This document shows positions 1-7,084 of a stretch of 13,957 nucleotides of DNA, piece after piece; within the stretch, counting starts at the first letter, position 1, and every line of letters starts with the position of its first letter. The DNA lies in NCBI GenBank assembly GCA_003153335.1, contig PLYG01000538.1:1-13957 (forward strand). The letters run 5' to 3'. The translations under genes and the position numbers were made by a program. A model generated the notes under the pieces. The model saw only the letters and a program-made list of their open reading frames with translations. It made no database searches and was not told the DNA's origin. The stretch is from Betaproteobacteria bacterium (lineage in GTDB: Bacteria; Pseudomonadota; Gammaproteobacteria; Burkholderiales; Casimicrobiaceae).

Positions 1-1545
1 CGCGCGCGCGATGGCAACGCGCTGCCGTTGTCCTCCCGAGAGTTGATGTGGCAAGCACGGTAACACCTCCGGCTCCAGCCGGACGCGGTCGATCAGGCGA
101 TGAACTTCGTTGCGTGCTTCTGCGCGGTTCAGCCCGCGGAGTCGTCTCAGCGGCCGCAAAAGCGCGAACTCGATCGTGTGACTCGGATTGAGCGTCGAAT
201 CCGGATTCTGGAATACCATCTGGATGCGCCGGCGTAGATCGTCTGGCCGTTTGTCGACCGATAGCGCCGCGAGGTTGGCACCTCGGAAGAGCGCCTCTCC
301 GCTGGAAGCGGGGGTGAGTCCCGAGATGACCCGCGCGAGGGTTGATTTTCCGCAGCCGGATTCCCCGACAATCGCCAACGTTTTGCCCGCGCGGGCATCG
401 AGACTGACATTGTCAACGGCGCGAATAGACCCTTTTGCCTTGCCGCCAAATCGCCCGCGGAGGTCATAAGCCTTCGACAGCCCCCTGACGCTCAGCAATA
501 TCGGTGCGCCATCACTGTCGGTGCCGCTCTCTTGCCGAAGGGACGCGGCCCGAAGGGGCTTCGCCGCGATCGCGTCAAGGCGCACGCACCGGGCAACATG
601 TTCCTGATCTTGCCGGACGGTGTGCATGGCGATTTCGGCTCGATCGCATTGAGGCTGCCGGAAGCTGCAGCGAGGTGAAAGCGCGCATCCGATACGTGCG
701 CGGTCCTCGGCCGTGATGGTTCCTTCAATCGGCTCGAGACGGCCATGACGCCCAAGGCTGAGCCTGGGCAAGGCCGCGAGCAGGCCTTGTGTGTAGGGAT
801 GGGCCGGCGCGCGGAAGACGCTGCCGAGAGTTCCCGTTTCGATGAGGCGGCCGGCGTAGAGCACTCCGATGCGGTCGCAAATCCGCGCCACGGTGCCGAG
901 ATTATGGCTTATGAAGAGAACGGCTGCGCCGAACTTTGCGCGCAGTTCGCGTACCAATTCGAGGATCGCAGCCTCGATGGTGACGTCCAGGCCGGTCGTC
1001 GGCTCATCCATGATGAGCAGCGCCGGCTCGGCCATCAGTGCCATGGCAATCACAACGCGCTGCTGCTGGCCGCCGGAGAGTTGGTGCGGGTAGCGCGTCA
1101 TCATGGATTCGGAGTCAGGCAGCCGCACTTCATCCAGCATGGCCACCGCCCGCCCCCAGGCGCGCCTGTGGTCCATCGCATGGTGCAACATGGGCACTTC
1201 ACTCAGTTGCTGACCGATGGTCATGACCGGGTTGAGGCTCGACATCGGGTCTTGATAGATCATCGCCACCCGGTTGCCGCGCATGCGGCGAAGATCGCCT
1301 TCCGTCAGCCGATAAATGTCCTTGCCCTGGAAGACGATGCGGCCGGAGGTCAAGTTCATGCCGGGTGGCAGAGAACGCATGGTCGACAACGCGATCGTCG
1401 ACTTGCCGCAGCCCGATTCGCCCACGAGTCCGAACGCTTCCCCAGGGCGGATCGAAAAGCTTACGTCGTAAAGAATGCGACTGCGCACATGGCCACGGCT
1501 CTCATGCTCGATGGTGACGCTCTCGAAAGTGAGAATGTCAGGCAT
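1..1545 (-). CDS. Fused double-domain oligopeptide-type ABC transporter ATPase (DppD-DppF fusion), partial at left edge
   Basis: This is the cytoplasmic ATP-hydrolysing subunit of the importer encoded upstream. I translated the minus strand from the ATG at 1545 and found 515 uninterrupted codons to the window edge, so the 3' end is missing. Half one has Walker A GESGCGKST (residues 42-50), Q-loop Gln98, signature LSGGQQQR (156-163), Walker B LLIMDEP (176-182) and His214. Its tail (about 260-325) is the Opp/Dpp extension starting HPYTQGLLAALP, with four cysteines at 287, 293, 300 and 320. Half two begins near residue 348, with Walker A GESGCGKST (394-402) and signature LSGGQRQR (502-509); its Walker B lies outside the window. 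DppD and DppF are usually separate proteins, but fused forms such as GsiA of the glutathione importer exist. The start overlaps the permease stop by 8 bases (ATGCCTGA), which indicates translational coupling. The fusion is read directly; the substrate is not evident from this subunit. Confidence 0.93.
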   Translation of the reverse strand, partial: MPDILTFESVTIEHESRGHVRSRILYDVSFSIRPGEAFGLVGESGCGKSTIALSTMRSLPPGMNLTSGRIVFQGKDIYRLTEGDLRRMRGNRVAMIYQDPMSSLNPVMTIGQQLSEVPMLHHAMDHRRAWGRAVAMLDEVRLPDSESMMTRYPHQLSGGQQQRVVIAMALMAEPALLIMDEPTTGLDVTIEAAILELVRELRAKFGAAVLFISHNLGTVARICDRIGVLYAGRLIETGTLGSVFRAPAHPYTQGLLAALPRLSLGRHGRLEPIEGTITAEDRARIGCALSPRCSFRQPQCDRAEIAMHTVRQDQEHVARCVRLDAIAAKPLRAASLRQESGTDSDGAPILLSVRGLSKAYDLRGRFGGKAKGSIRAVDNVSLDARAGKTLAIVGESGCGKSTLARVISGLTPASSGEALFRGANLAALSVDKRPDDLRRRIQMVFQNPDSTLNPSHTIEFALLRPLRRLRGLNRAEARNEVHRLIDRVRLEPEVLPCLPHQLSGGQRQRVAIARA

Positions 1546-2452
1546 CGCGCGCCATTTCCTGTAAACCGGTGGCGAGAAAATTAAACCCGATAACCAGCGA
1601 CGAAATGGCCGCGGCCGGAAAGAGGGTCATGTGGGGCCAGATGAAGATCATGCCATAGGTTTCTTTCACCATCCCGCCCCAGTCCGGGTCCGGCGGCGGG
1701 AGGCCGACGCCGAGAAAGCCGAGGGCGCCGATGGTGACGGTCGTGTAGCCGAGCCGCAGGAACAAATCGACGATCAACGGGCCGCGCGCGCTTGGCAGGA
1801 TCTCGACGAACATGATGTACAAGGTGCTCTCCCCGCGCATCCGTGCTGCTGCGACATAGTCGCGGTTCCTGACGTCGAGCGTCACGCCGCGGACAATGCG
1901 AGCGATGATCGGCGCGGCCGTGAATGTGATCACAAGGATGATGTTGAAGGCCGATGCGCCGAAGCGCGCAATAATAATCAGATAGAGAATGATCCTGGGA
2001 AAGGCGAGAAGCGTATCGCCGATGCGCATGATCAGGGCGTCTATCCAGCCCCCGCGATAACCGGCAAGAAGGCCGAGGATTATGCCGAGTGTGGCGGCGC
2101 CCAACACGGCCACCGGTGCGACCGTCAGGACCGTTCTTGCTCCCCATAGTAGGCGCGACACGATATCGCGGCCAAGATTGTCGACACCGAGCCAGTGCTC
2201 CGCAGAAGGATAGGGATAGGCGATCAGGAGCGCGTCCAGTTTGTTGGGCGGGAACGGTGCGATCCAGGGCGCGAACAGCGCGCAAATTATCCAAAACGCG
2301 ACAATAATTCCACCAAACATTGCAATGGGCGACTGTCTCAACGCAAACCATGTGCGCCCAGGAACCGTCCTCCACTTTGCTTTCCTCTGCGGTTTGGCGG
2401 CAACGGTATCGGAAAGTGGCCCGCCGAGAATGTTCCGGCCCGTCTCGTTCAT
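1538..2452 (-). CDS. ABC transporter permease, DppC/OppC type
   Basis: Inner-membrane permease of a peptide/nickel-type importer (BPD_transp_1 family), pairing with the DppB-type subunit to form the pore. The product is 304 residues if translation starts at the ATG at 2452. An open frame extends upstream to 2530, but the 2452 start gives the classic four-base ATGA overlap with the preceding stop and a normal family length. A hydrophobic first segment (AMFGGIIVAFWIICALF) is followed by the DppC hallmark HWLGVDNLGRDIVSRLLWGA. The cytoplasmic EAA-type coupling loop reads NRDYVAAARMRGES, and the C-terminus ends in the typical FNFLATGLQE. It lies between the other permease and the fused ATPase in one operon. 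The family assignment is firm; the substrate cannot be read from a permease. Confidence 0.93.
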   Translation of the reverse strand: MNETGRNILGGPLSDTVAAKPQRKAKWRTVPGRTWFALRQSPIAMFGGIIVAFWIICALFAPWIAPFPPNKLDALLIAYPYPSAEHWLGVDNLGRDIVSRLLWGARTVLTVAPVAVLGAATLGIILGLLAGYRGGWIDALIMRIGDTLLAFPRIILYLIIIARFGASAFNIILVITFTAAPIIARIVRGVTLDVRNRDYVAAARMRGESTLYIMFVEILPSARGPLIVDLFLRLGYTTVTIGALGFLGVGLPPPDPDWGGMVKETYGMIFIWPHMTLFPAAAISSLVIGFNFLATGLQEMARDA

Positions 2453-3387
2453 ACTCGGATCCTCGGATCGAGCGCCATGTACCCATAGTCGCCGAGAATC
2501 TGCGTAAGCATGGTCACGCTCACGGCGCATAACGTGCCCGCCTCAATGAGGGCGATATCCTTGTTGAGGGCGGCTTCAAGCATCATGCGGCCGAAGCCCG
2601 GATAGGCGAATACCATCTCCACGACGACGAGTCCGGAGACGAGATAATTCAACTGCAGCAGAATGACGGTGAACGGCGTAATAAGCGCGTTGCGCAATGC
2701 GTGTTTCACGACGACATCACGGAATGGCATACCCTTTAGCGTTGCTGTCCGGATGAAGGGCTGTCGCATTACCTCGACCATCGACGCGCGAATCATGGAG
2801 ATGAGATAGCCCCCGTCGTAAAGCGTCACCACCGCGGCGGGCAGAACAAACTGCGACCAGATTGGCCAGCCGCCGCTGGTGCTGAGGGGCGAGATTCCGG
2901 GCAGGATGCCGAGTTCAACGACGAAAATTGCCAGGAGGAACACGCCCAGCGCAAACTCGGGGATCGATGCGCAAACGGAGGAGAACACGGAGATAGCGCG
3001 GTCGATAAAACTCCGCTCCCGCATGCCGGCGATCACGCCCAAAAGGACGGAGAAAGGGACGATGACGGCGAAGCAAATACCGGCCAGCACAAGCGTGTTG
3101 CCAAGCCTGTCCCAAAGAATCTGCGCAACGGGTCTGCGATAAAGGATCGACTCGCCGAAGTTGCCACTAAGCGCATTGGCCAGATATTCCCGGTACCGGG
3201 CGAGCAGGGAGCGATCGAGTCCCATTTGCTTGGTGAGAATGTCGACCTGGTCCTGCGTCGCGTAGGGACCAAGCAATTTGCGCGCGACGTCGATCGGCGT
3301 CAGCTCGTTCAGCGCAAAGACGAGGAACGAGACGACGAGCAGCGTTACCGCCATGTTCAGGAACTGCCTGGCCGTATAACGCAGCAT
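2449..3387 (-). CDS. ABC transporter permease, DppB/OppB type
   Basis: Inner-membrane permease, 312 residues, a normal length for the DppB family. The N-terminus MLRYTARQFLNMAVTLLVVS is a membrane segment, followed by the periplasmic region with ELTPIDVARKLLGP. Further hydrophobic segments lie at GICFAVIVPFSVLLGVIAG and near FALGVFLLAIFVV. The EAA loop reads FIRTATLKGMPFRDVVVKHA and is followed by LRNALITPFTVI, the usual DppB context for docking the ATPase. A GAAGG ribosome-binding site (minus strand, 3393-3397) sits five bases before the ATG. The stop codon overlaps the DppC-type start (ATGA). The gene follows the binding-protein gene after 135 bases, the usual order for this importer class. 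Confidence 0.93.
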   Translation of the reverse strand: MLRYTARQFLNMAVTLLVVSFLVFALNELTPIDVARKLLGPYATQDQVDILTKQMGLDRSLLARYREYLANALSGNFGESILYRRPVAQILWDRLGNTLVLAGICFAVIVPFSVLLGVIAGMRERSFIDRAISVFSSVCASIPEFALGVFLLAIFVVELGILPGISPLSTSGGWPIWSQFVLPAAVVTLYDGGYLISMIRASMVEVMRQPFIRTATLKGMPFRDVVVKHALRNALITPFTVILLQLNYLVSGLVVVEMVFAYPGFGRMMLEAALNKDIALIEAGTLCAVSVTMLTQILGDYGYMALDPRIRV

Positions 3388-3522
3388 CGCCGCCTTCGGT
3401 TAAGGTCCTCGGAACTTCTTCCGCCAGCTTCCAGGTCCACTCAGGTTCCGGTCTCAACTATCAAGCGTGGCCACCGCTCGGCAGCGGCCAGCGCCGGAAG
3501 GCGTGAACCAGCCGTCACGGCA
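3388..3522 (-). other. Intergenic spacer between binding-protein and permease genes
   Basis: This 135-base gap lies inside the importer operon. I see no gene here. It holds a small GC-rich hairpin, CCGCT-CGGC-AGCGG (3474-3487), without a T-run on either strand. In binding-protein-dependent importers such hairpins often protect or attenuate the transcript so that the binding protein is made in excess over the membrane subunits. That role is an inference here and the stem is only five base pairs. Confidence 0.3.
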
Positions 3523-5190
3523 TCAGGCGTCGATCCACATGTCCTTGGCTTCGATGTAGACACTGGGATGGATCTTGTAGCCCTTGATCTTCTTGTCCGT
3601 GTAGTTGAAGACCGAGCGCCACAGCGGAAGCACGATTGGCCCTTCCTCCAGCATGAGATTTTCGAGTTTTGCCATCACTGCCCGGCGCTTTTCGACGTCG
3701 AGATAGCCTTCCGCTTCGGTGATCATCTTGTCGAATTCCGCGTTGGACCAGTTCGCCTCGTTCCAGGCGCCCCCGGTCCGGTAGGCGAGACTGAGCACCA
3801 TGGTACCGAGCGGGCGATGCGCCCAGGTCGTGAAGCCGAACGGCACCTTGGTCCAGACATTCCAGTATTGTGTTGACGGCATCACGCTGATCTTGACGCG
3901 GATGCCCGCTTCTTTCCATTGTTCCACCATCGCTTGCACCGCGAGCAGCTCCCAGTCGGGCTGCGGGCGACACACGATCTCCGCATCGATGCCGTTCGGA
4001 TAACCGGCGGCAGCCAGGAGCGCTTTGGCTTTGGCAATATCCTGCTTCATGTAGCCCACATCCGCGTATTCGGGGTGCGTCGGCGCGACATGATGATGTT
4101 CGCCGCGTTTCCCTAAACCGCGATAGGCCACCTTGAGGACGGCCTCGGGATCGGTGGCGTGGCGCAACGCCTGCCGCACGCGCTTGTCATCGAACGGCTT
4201 GATCGAGTGGACACGCGCCACAGCGGTATAGGCGGTGTCGACCATGTTGATCTGGAGGTGCGGTATCCGCTCGATCGTGGAGTAGGTGGTGATTGCGCCT
4301 TGATAGATCATGTCGACTTGTTTCGAAACCAGCGCGGCGACCTGGGCAGCCGGATCGTCGCCGAGATCGATGATCTCGAAATTATCGAGATGCGCGCCGC
4401 CGCCCCAGTGGCCGTTTTTGCGCGCAACGAATTTTGCGCGCTTGCCGACATCGAGTTCGACCATCTCGAACGCGCCGGTGCCGTTGCTGCCCACCTTGAA
4501 CTCGCCGTTCTCGAGCGGGTCCATGATCATGAATGGATAATGAAAGAGGGCCTCGGGAATACCGAGATTAGCCGTCTTGCCGTTGAGCCTCACCGTGAAA
4601 TCATCGACTTTTTCGATCGCGCTGGCATCCCACAGCCGGGTCGACTTTTTGGCAACGCCTTTGTCGTCCTTGTCGCCGGTCTCGAACTCATCAAGGATAA
4701 AACCCTTCAACAGACCGACTACGGAAGAGCCAGTCTTGGCATCGAGCACGCGCCTGATGTTCCACGCGACGTCGTCGGCGGTGAGCTTCCGGTTATCCTT
4801 GCGCCACGTCACATCTTTGCGCAGACGCAACGTCCACGACTTCAGATCGGGGCTCGCTTCCCATTTCTCCACCAGGTTGGGGCGCGTGACATTATCGATG
4901 CCGGTGTAGGTGAGATAATCAAGCGATTGTCGTGCGGCGTTCGCGCCTTCGACCCAGGAATACGTGTGGGGACTCTTGAGATCCTGCACGCGCGAGCCAA
5001 GACGCACGGTGCCGCCCTTCTTCGGCGTGCCTTGCGCCCTGGCCGGGGTTGGCAGACCCGCCATGCCAAAAGCGACGGGCGCGGCGACGCCGAGCAGCGT
5101 CGCCACGCGCAAGAACTCGCGGCGGTCCAGGTTTCCGTCCGCGAACTCGCGCCCTGCCAGTTTGATGATCGGATGGAGTTTATCGGCCAT
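3523..5190 (-). CDS. ABC transporter solute-binding protein, family 5 (DppA/OppA type), Tat-exported
   Basis: Periplasmic ligand receptor of the importer, 555 residues, within the usual range of SBP_bac_5 proteins. The N-terminus carries a twin-arginine signal: LDRREFLRVATLLG with RR at residues 23-24, then a hydrophobic stretch ending in PARA with likely cleavage after Ala52. Tat export implies folding in the cytoplasm before secretion. The family block WTLRLRKDVTWRKDNRKLTA and the following DDVAWNIRRVLDA are clear, as is the C-terminal block ending near LPLWRSVFNYTDKKIKGYKI. The start is fixed by a strong AGGAGG ribosome-binding site (minus strand, 5196-5201) five bases before the ATG. Family 5 receptors bind peptides, nickel, glutathione, opines and other small molecules. 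The neighbouring methyl-onium genes suggest a betaine-like or N-methylated ligand, which is inference only. Confidence 0.93.
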   Translation of the reverse strand: MADKLHPIIKLAGREFADGNLDRREFLRVATLLGVAAPVAFGMAGLPTPARAQGTPKKGGTVRLGSRVQDLKSPHTYSWVEGANAARQSLDYLTYTGIDNVTRPNLVEKWEASPDLKSWTLRLRKDVTWRKDNRKLTADDVAWNIRRVLDAKTGSSVVGLLKGFILDEFETGDKDDKGVAKKSTRLWDASAIEKVDDFTVRLNGKTANLGIPEALFHYPFMIMDPLENGEFKVGSNGTGAFEMVELDVGKRAKFVARKNGHWGGGAHLDNFEIIDLGDDPAAQVAALVSKQVDMIYQGAITTYSTIERIPHLQINMVDTAYTAVARVHSIKPFDDKRVRQALRHATDPEAVLKVAYRGLGKRGEHHHVAPTHPEYADVGYMKQDIAKAKALLAAAGYPNGIDAEIVCRPQPDWELLAVQAMVEQWKEAGIRVKISVMPSTQYWNVWTKVPFGFTTWAHRPLGTMVLSLAYRTGGAWNEANWSNAEFDKMITEAEGYLDVEKRRAVMAKLENLMLEEGPIVLPLWRSVFNYTDKKIKGYKIHPSVYIEAKDMWIDA

Positions 5191-5249
5191 GGCTTCCTCC
5201 TAGGTGGTAATTGCTGATATCGGCAGTCCAGGATGGACCGAGCCGTCCT

Positions 5250-5289
5250 TCCACATTCACACCAAATCACTCTGGATCATCCACATTCA
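5250..5289. repeat. Short direct repeat upstream of the binding-protein gene
   Basis: The ten-base sequence TCCACATTCA occurs at 5250-5259 and again at 5280-5289, a 30-base period that puts both copies on the same helix face. It lies 60-100 bases upstream of the binding-protein start, a plausible place for a regulator to bind. Two copies of a 10-mer could also arise by chance in 500 bases, so this is a weak candidate. Confidence 0.35.
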
Positions 5290-5696
5290 GATTGATACCT
5301 GTTTGTGGCTGCCAAAAGTTCAGTCGGGCCGCAACGCGATCTCTTGACGTCCGATCGTCGGATGAGTGCGGCCAAATTGAGGATCTTCCACCAAACGAAG
5401 GGGTGACGCAAGCACCGAAAATCCGGCCCTTCGGTAACCTTTTAATATGAGTCAACGCGCCGGCGCACGAAATCCGCGCAATGAAAAAATGCTTTAACCC
5501 GATATCATGCTTGTGCAAATGCGTGCCGCGTTGGTGCGAATGCGGCTTACGGTCGTGTCCTGAGTGTTCGCCGAAGCCATGCGCCAGGCAGCTATGTAAC
5601 CGCACCGACCTCGTCCGCCTTGCGCGCGATGTTTGTACTGGGCGCACACGTGCAACGAGCCGATCTGGCTCATATGCGAGCCCTCTTCCCGGACCC

Positions 5697-5716
5697 GCGC
5701 TATAGAGCGCACTCTA
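5697..5716 (-). terminator. Possible hairpin just after the BHMT-like gene
   Basis: Two overlapping stems, GCGCT-ATAG-AGCGC (5697-5710) and TAGAG-CGCA-CTCTA (5703-5716), start about six bases downstream of the methyltransferase stop codon. They could form alternative hairpins at the transcript end. There is no T-run after either, so an intrinsic terminator is only a possibility. Confidence 0.25.
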
Positions 5717-5721
5717 CTCGT

Positions 5722-6819
5722 TTATGAGGCGCTGCGCCGATGCCGCAGTTGCTCGGCGTATTGCAGATGTTGTTCGCTCAGGTTCTTGGCGCTGCCGAAA
5801 ATGTAATGCTTCGACATATCGGGCGAGTAACGGCTGGCCGGCGGCTTCCGCCCAAGCGCCTCGGCGAGCGCGCGAATATGATGCGGGCCTGCACCGCAGC
5901 ATACGCCGAGATAACGCACGCCCAAGTCGTATGCAGCCTTGCCGAACTCCGCGATCTCGAAGCGGTTGCAGGTGAATGGATCGAGCGCAATCGGGAACGG
6001 ATGATCGCGCGGAATGCAGTTGCAGTGCCTGTCGTTCAGAGACTGAAAGGTCGGCTCCCTGACGGTCGTGCGATATGCCACCGGCAGAGCCGCCATGGGC
6101 ACCTTGACCTTTTTCCGGATTTTCTTCAAAAGCGGGAGCATCGTCTTTGGCCCGCGGGCGCAATTGAGCCCGACCACGTCGACGCCACGATCCTCCAGCC
6201 GCTTGCAGGCATCCTCCGGCGTCCAACCCTCGCGCGTAACCCCGTTTGTGGGAATAGCAAGCGTAACCACGGCCGTCAGCTTGGCCGCCTTGATCGCATC
6301 GAGCGCCATCAACGCTTCCCCGCCGTGGGTGTAGGTCTCCGCGATGACAAAGTCGACACCGGCGTCCGCCGCCCAATGGAGCTGCTCGTCAAACATCTTG
6401 CGCACGGCTTTGTGCGTCGCTTTATCCTCCGGCATATAGGCGGTCGTGTTGCAGATATTCCCCGCAAAGAGCGCGCCGGTGTCCTTGGCGACTTTTTTCG
6501 CGATCTTGAGCGCCATACGATTCATCGGTTCAAGGTCCTTTTCTCGACCGATCAAGCGCAACTTCTCGCGGTGGCCGTAATACGTGAATGCCTCGATCAC
6601 ATCGGAGCCGGCGTGCGCAAACTCGCGGTGCAGCTGTTCCACGAGCCCGGGATTCTCGAGGACGACTTCAGGAACAAAGGCGCCGGCCTGCAAATACCCG
6701 CGCCGTTCGAACTCGAAAAGATAACCCTCCGCGCAAATCACTGGCCCCTTTTCGAGGCGCTCCATAAGGCCCGGTTTCTTTGCTGAGTTCTTGGAGTCTT
6801 GATTGCTCTTCTCCATCAT
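5722..6819 (-). CDS. Betaine-homocysteine S-methyltransferase family protein
   Basis: Cytoplasmic zinc-dependent TIM-barrel methyltransferase that moves a methyl group from an onium donor (betaine, dimethylsulfonio compounds or S-methylmethionine, depending on the member) to homocysteine, giving methionine. From the ATG at 6819 the product is 365 residues. The zinc ligands are present: GLNC at Cys220 and GVCCG at Cys307-Cys308, almost the spacing of human BHMT (217, 299, 300). Other family blocks are EAFTYYGHREKL and DFVIAETYTHGGEALMA. The frame opens further upstream to 6873, but an AGAAGG site at 6823-6828 favours the tandem ATG ATG at 6819/6816; the second ATG has the better spacing. The gene diverges from the ThDP gene and points toward the importer. 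No methionine-synthesis gene is adjacent, which fits a catabolic demethylation role. The methyl donor is not determined by sequence. Confidence 0.87.
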   Translation of the reverse strand: MMEKSNQDSKNSAKKPGLMERLEKGPVICAEGYLFEFERRGYLQAGAFVPEVVLENPGLVEQLHREFAHAGSDVIEAFTYYGHREKLRLIGREKDLEPMNRMALKIAKKVAKDTGALFAGNICNTTAYMPEDKATHKAVRKMFDEQLHWAADAGVDFVIAETYTHGGEALMALDAIKAAKLTAVVTLAIPTNGVTREGWTPEDACKRLEDRGVDVVGLNCARGPKTMLPLLKKIRKKVKVPMAALPVAYRTTVREPTFQSLNDRHCNCIPRDHPFPIALDPFTCNRFEIAEFGKAAYDLGVRYLGVCCGAGPHHIRALAEALGRKPPASRYSPDMSKHYIFGSAKNLSEQHLQYAEQLRHRRSAS

Positions 6820-6822
6820 GAA

Positions 6823-6828
6823 CCTTCT
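6823..6828 (-). promoter_or_regulatory. Ribosome-binding site deciding the BHMT-like start
   Basis: AGAAGG on the minus strand lies three bases before the ATG at 6819 and six bases before the ATG at 6816. The upstream ATG at 6873 would add 18 residues with no homology-like features, so this site argues against it. Confidence 0.6.
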
Positions 6829-6942
6829 TTCCGAATTGACAGCGACAGATACGAAAATCCGCAGCGGGCGCAATCGTCTGCTGTGCCGCGGGTGGGAGCG
6901 ACCCCGTGCTCATTTTAGCCGCGCCGTCCAAGACCGGACCGG

Positions 6943-6995
6943 CCAAATCCCGGGCCATTAGGAAGACTTATCAGAGCAATGTTTTGTGCTAATCC
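6943..6995 (+). repeat. Imperfect direct repeat, copy 1 (left border of the ThDP/MmgE block)
   Basis: This 53-base segment matches 10272-10324 at 46 positions without gaps. Shared cores are TCCCGGGCCATTA (6948-6960), AGACTTATC, GAGCAAT and CTAATCC. Six of the seven differences are transitions. It lies in the 265-base divergent region between the methyltransferase (minus) and the ThDP gene (plus), about 90 bases before the latter's start. It may be a duplicated promoter/operator or a scar of the event that placed the block here. At the position of a possible -10 box this copy reads TGTGCT. Confidence 0.85.
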
Positions 6996-7084
6996 CAAGC
7001 CAGACGAGTCGGAACCAAACAGGTTAAAGTCCTGGGTACACGAAGCTGATTGCCAAATAGATTTATTGGATGAGAGTTCTTGAA

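Larger units (their letters stand above)
5191..5721. other. 531-base non-coding upstream region of the importer operon
   Basis: No convincing gene is present. The open frames here have low-complexity, Arg/Ser/His-rich translations without recognisable motifs. Just upstream of the binding-protein gene is an inverted repeat GTCCA-GGA-TGGAC (5226-5238). There is also a direct repeat TCCACATTCA at 5250-5259 and 5280-5289, spaced 30 bases, about three helical turns. Further up is an inverted repeat ACCGAA...TTCGGT (5414-5419 and 5430-5435) with a ten-base gap. A TTGACT hexamer lies on the minus strand near 5450, but no acceptable -10 box follows at 16-18 bases. The importer promoter and operators probably lie here; none can be assigned with confidence. 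Confidence 0.5.

Noticed and set aside
745..1584. 279-codon open frame on the plus strand
   Set aside because: It lies antisense to the ABC ATPase. The translation has no motif, and the minus strand shows complete Walker and signature motifs over the same bases.
4159..5217. 352-codon open frame on the plus strand
   Set aside because: Antisense shadow of the solute-binding protein gene in high-GC DNA. It has no recognisable domain and no sensible start context.
5440..5470. TTGACT as a -35 box of a sigma-70 promoter for the importer
   Set aside because: No acceptable -10 hexamer lies 16-18 bases downstream on the minus strand.
5267..5647. 126-codon minus-strand frame in the gap upstream of the importer
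   Set aside because: Arg/His/Ser-rich, no motif, no ribosome-binding site, and it overlaps the likely regulatory region. Treated as non-coding.
5494..5712. 72-codon minus-strand frame just after the BHMT-like gene
   Set aside because: No recognisable family and Arg/Ala/Ser-rich composition. A purine-rich GGAAGAGGG lies before an internal ATG, but this is not enough to call a gene.
5740..6786. 348-codon open frame on the plus strand
   Set aside because: Antisense to the BHMT-like gene, whose zinc-binding cysteines and family blocks identify the true strand.
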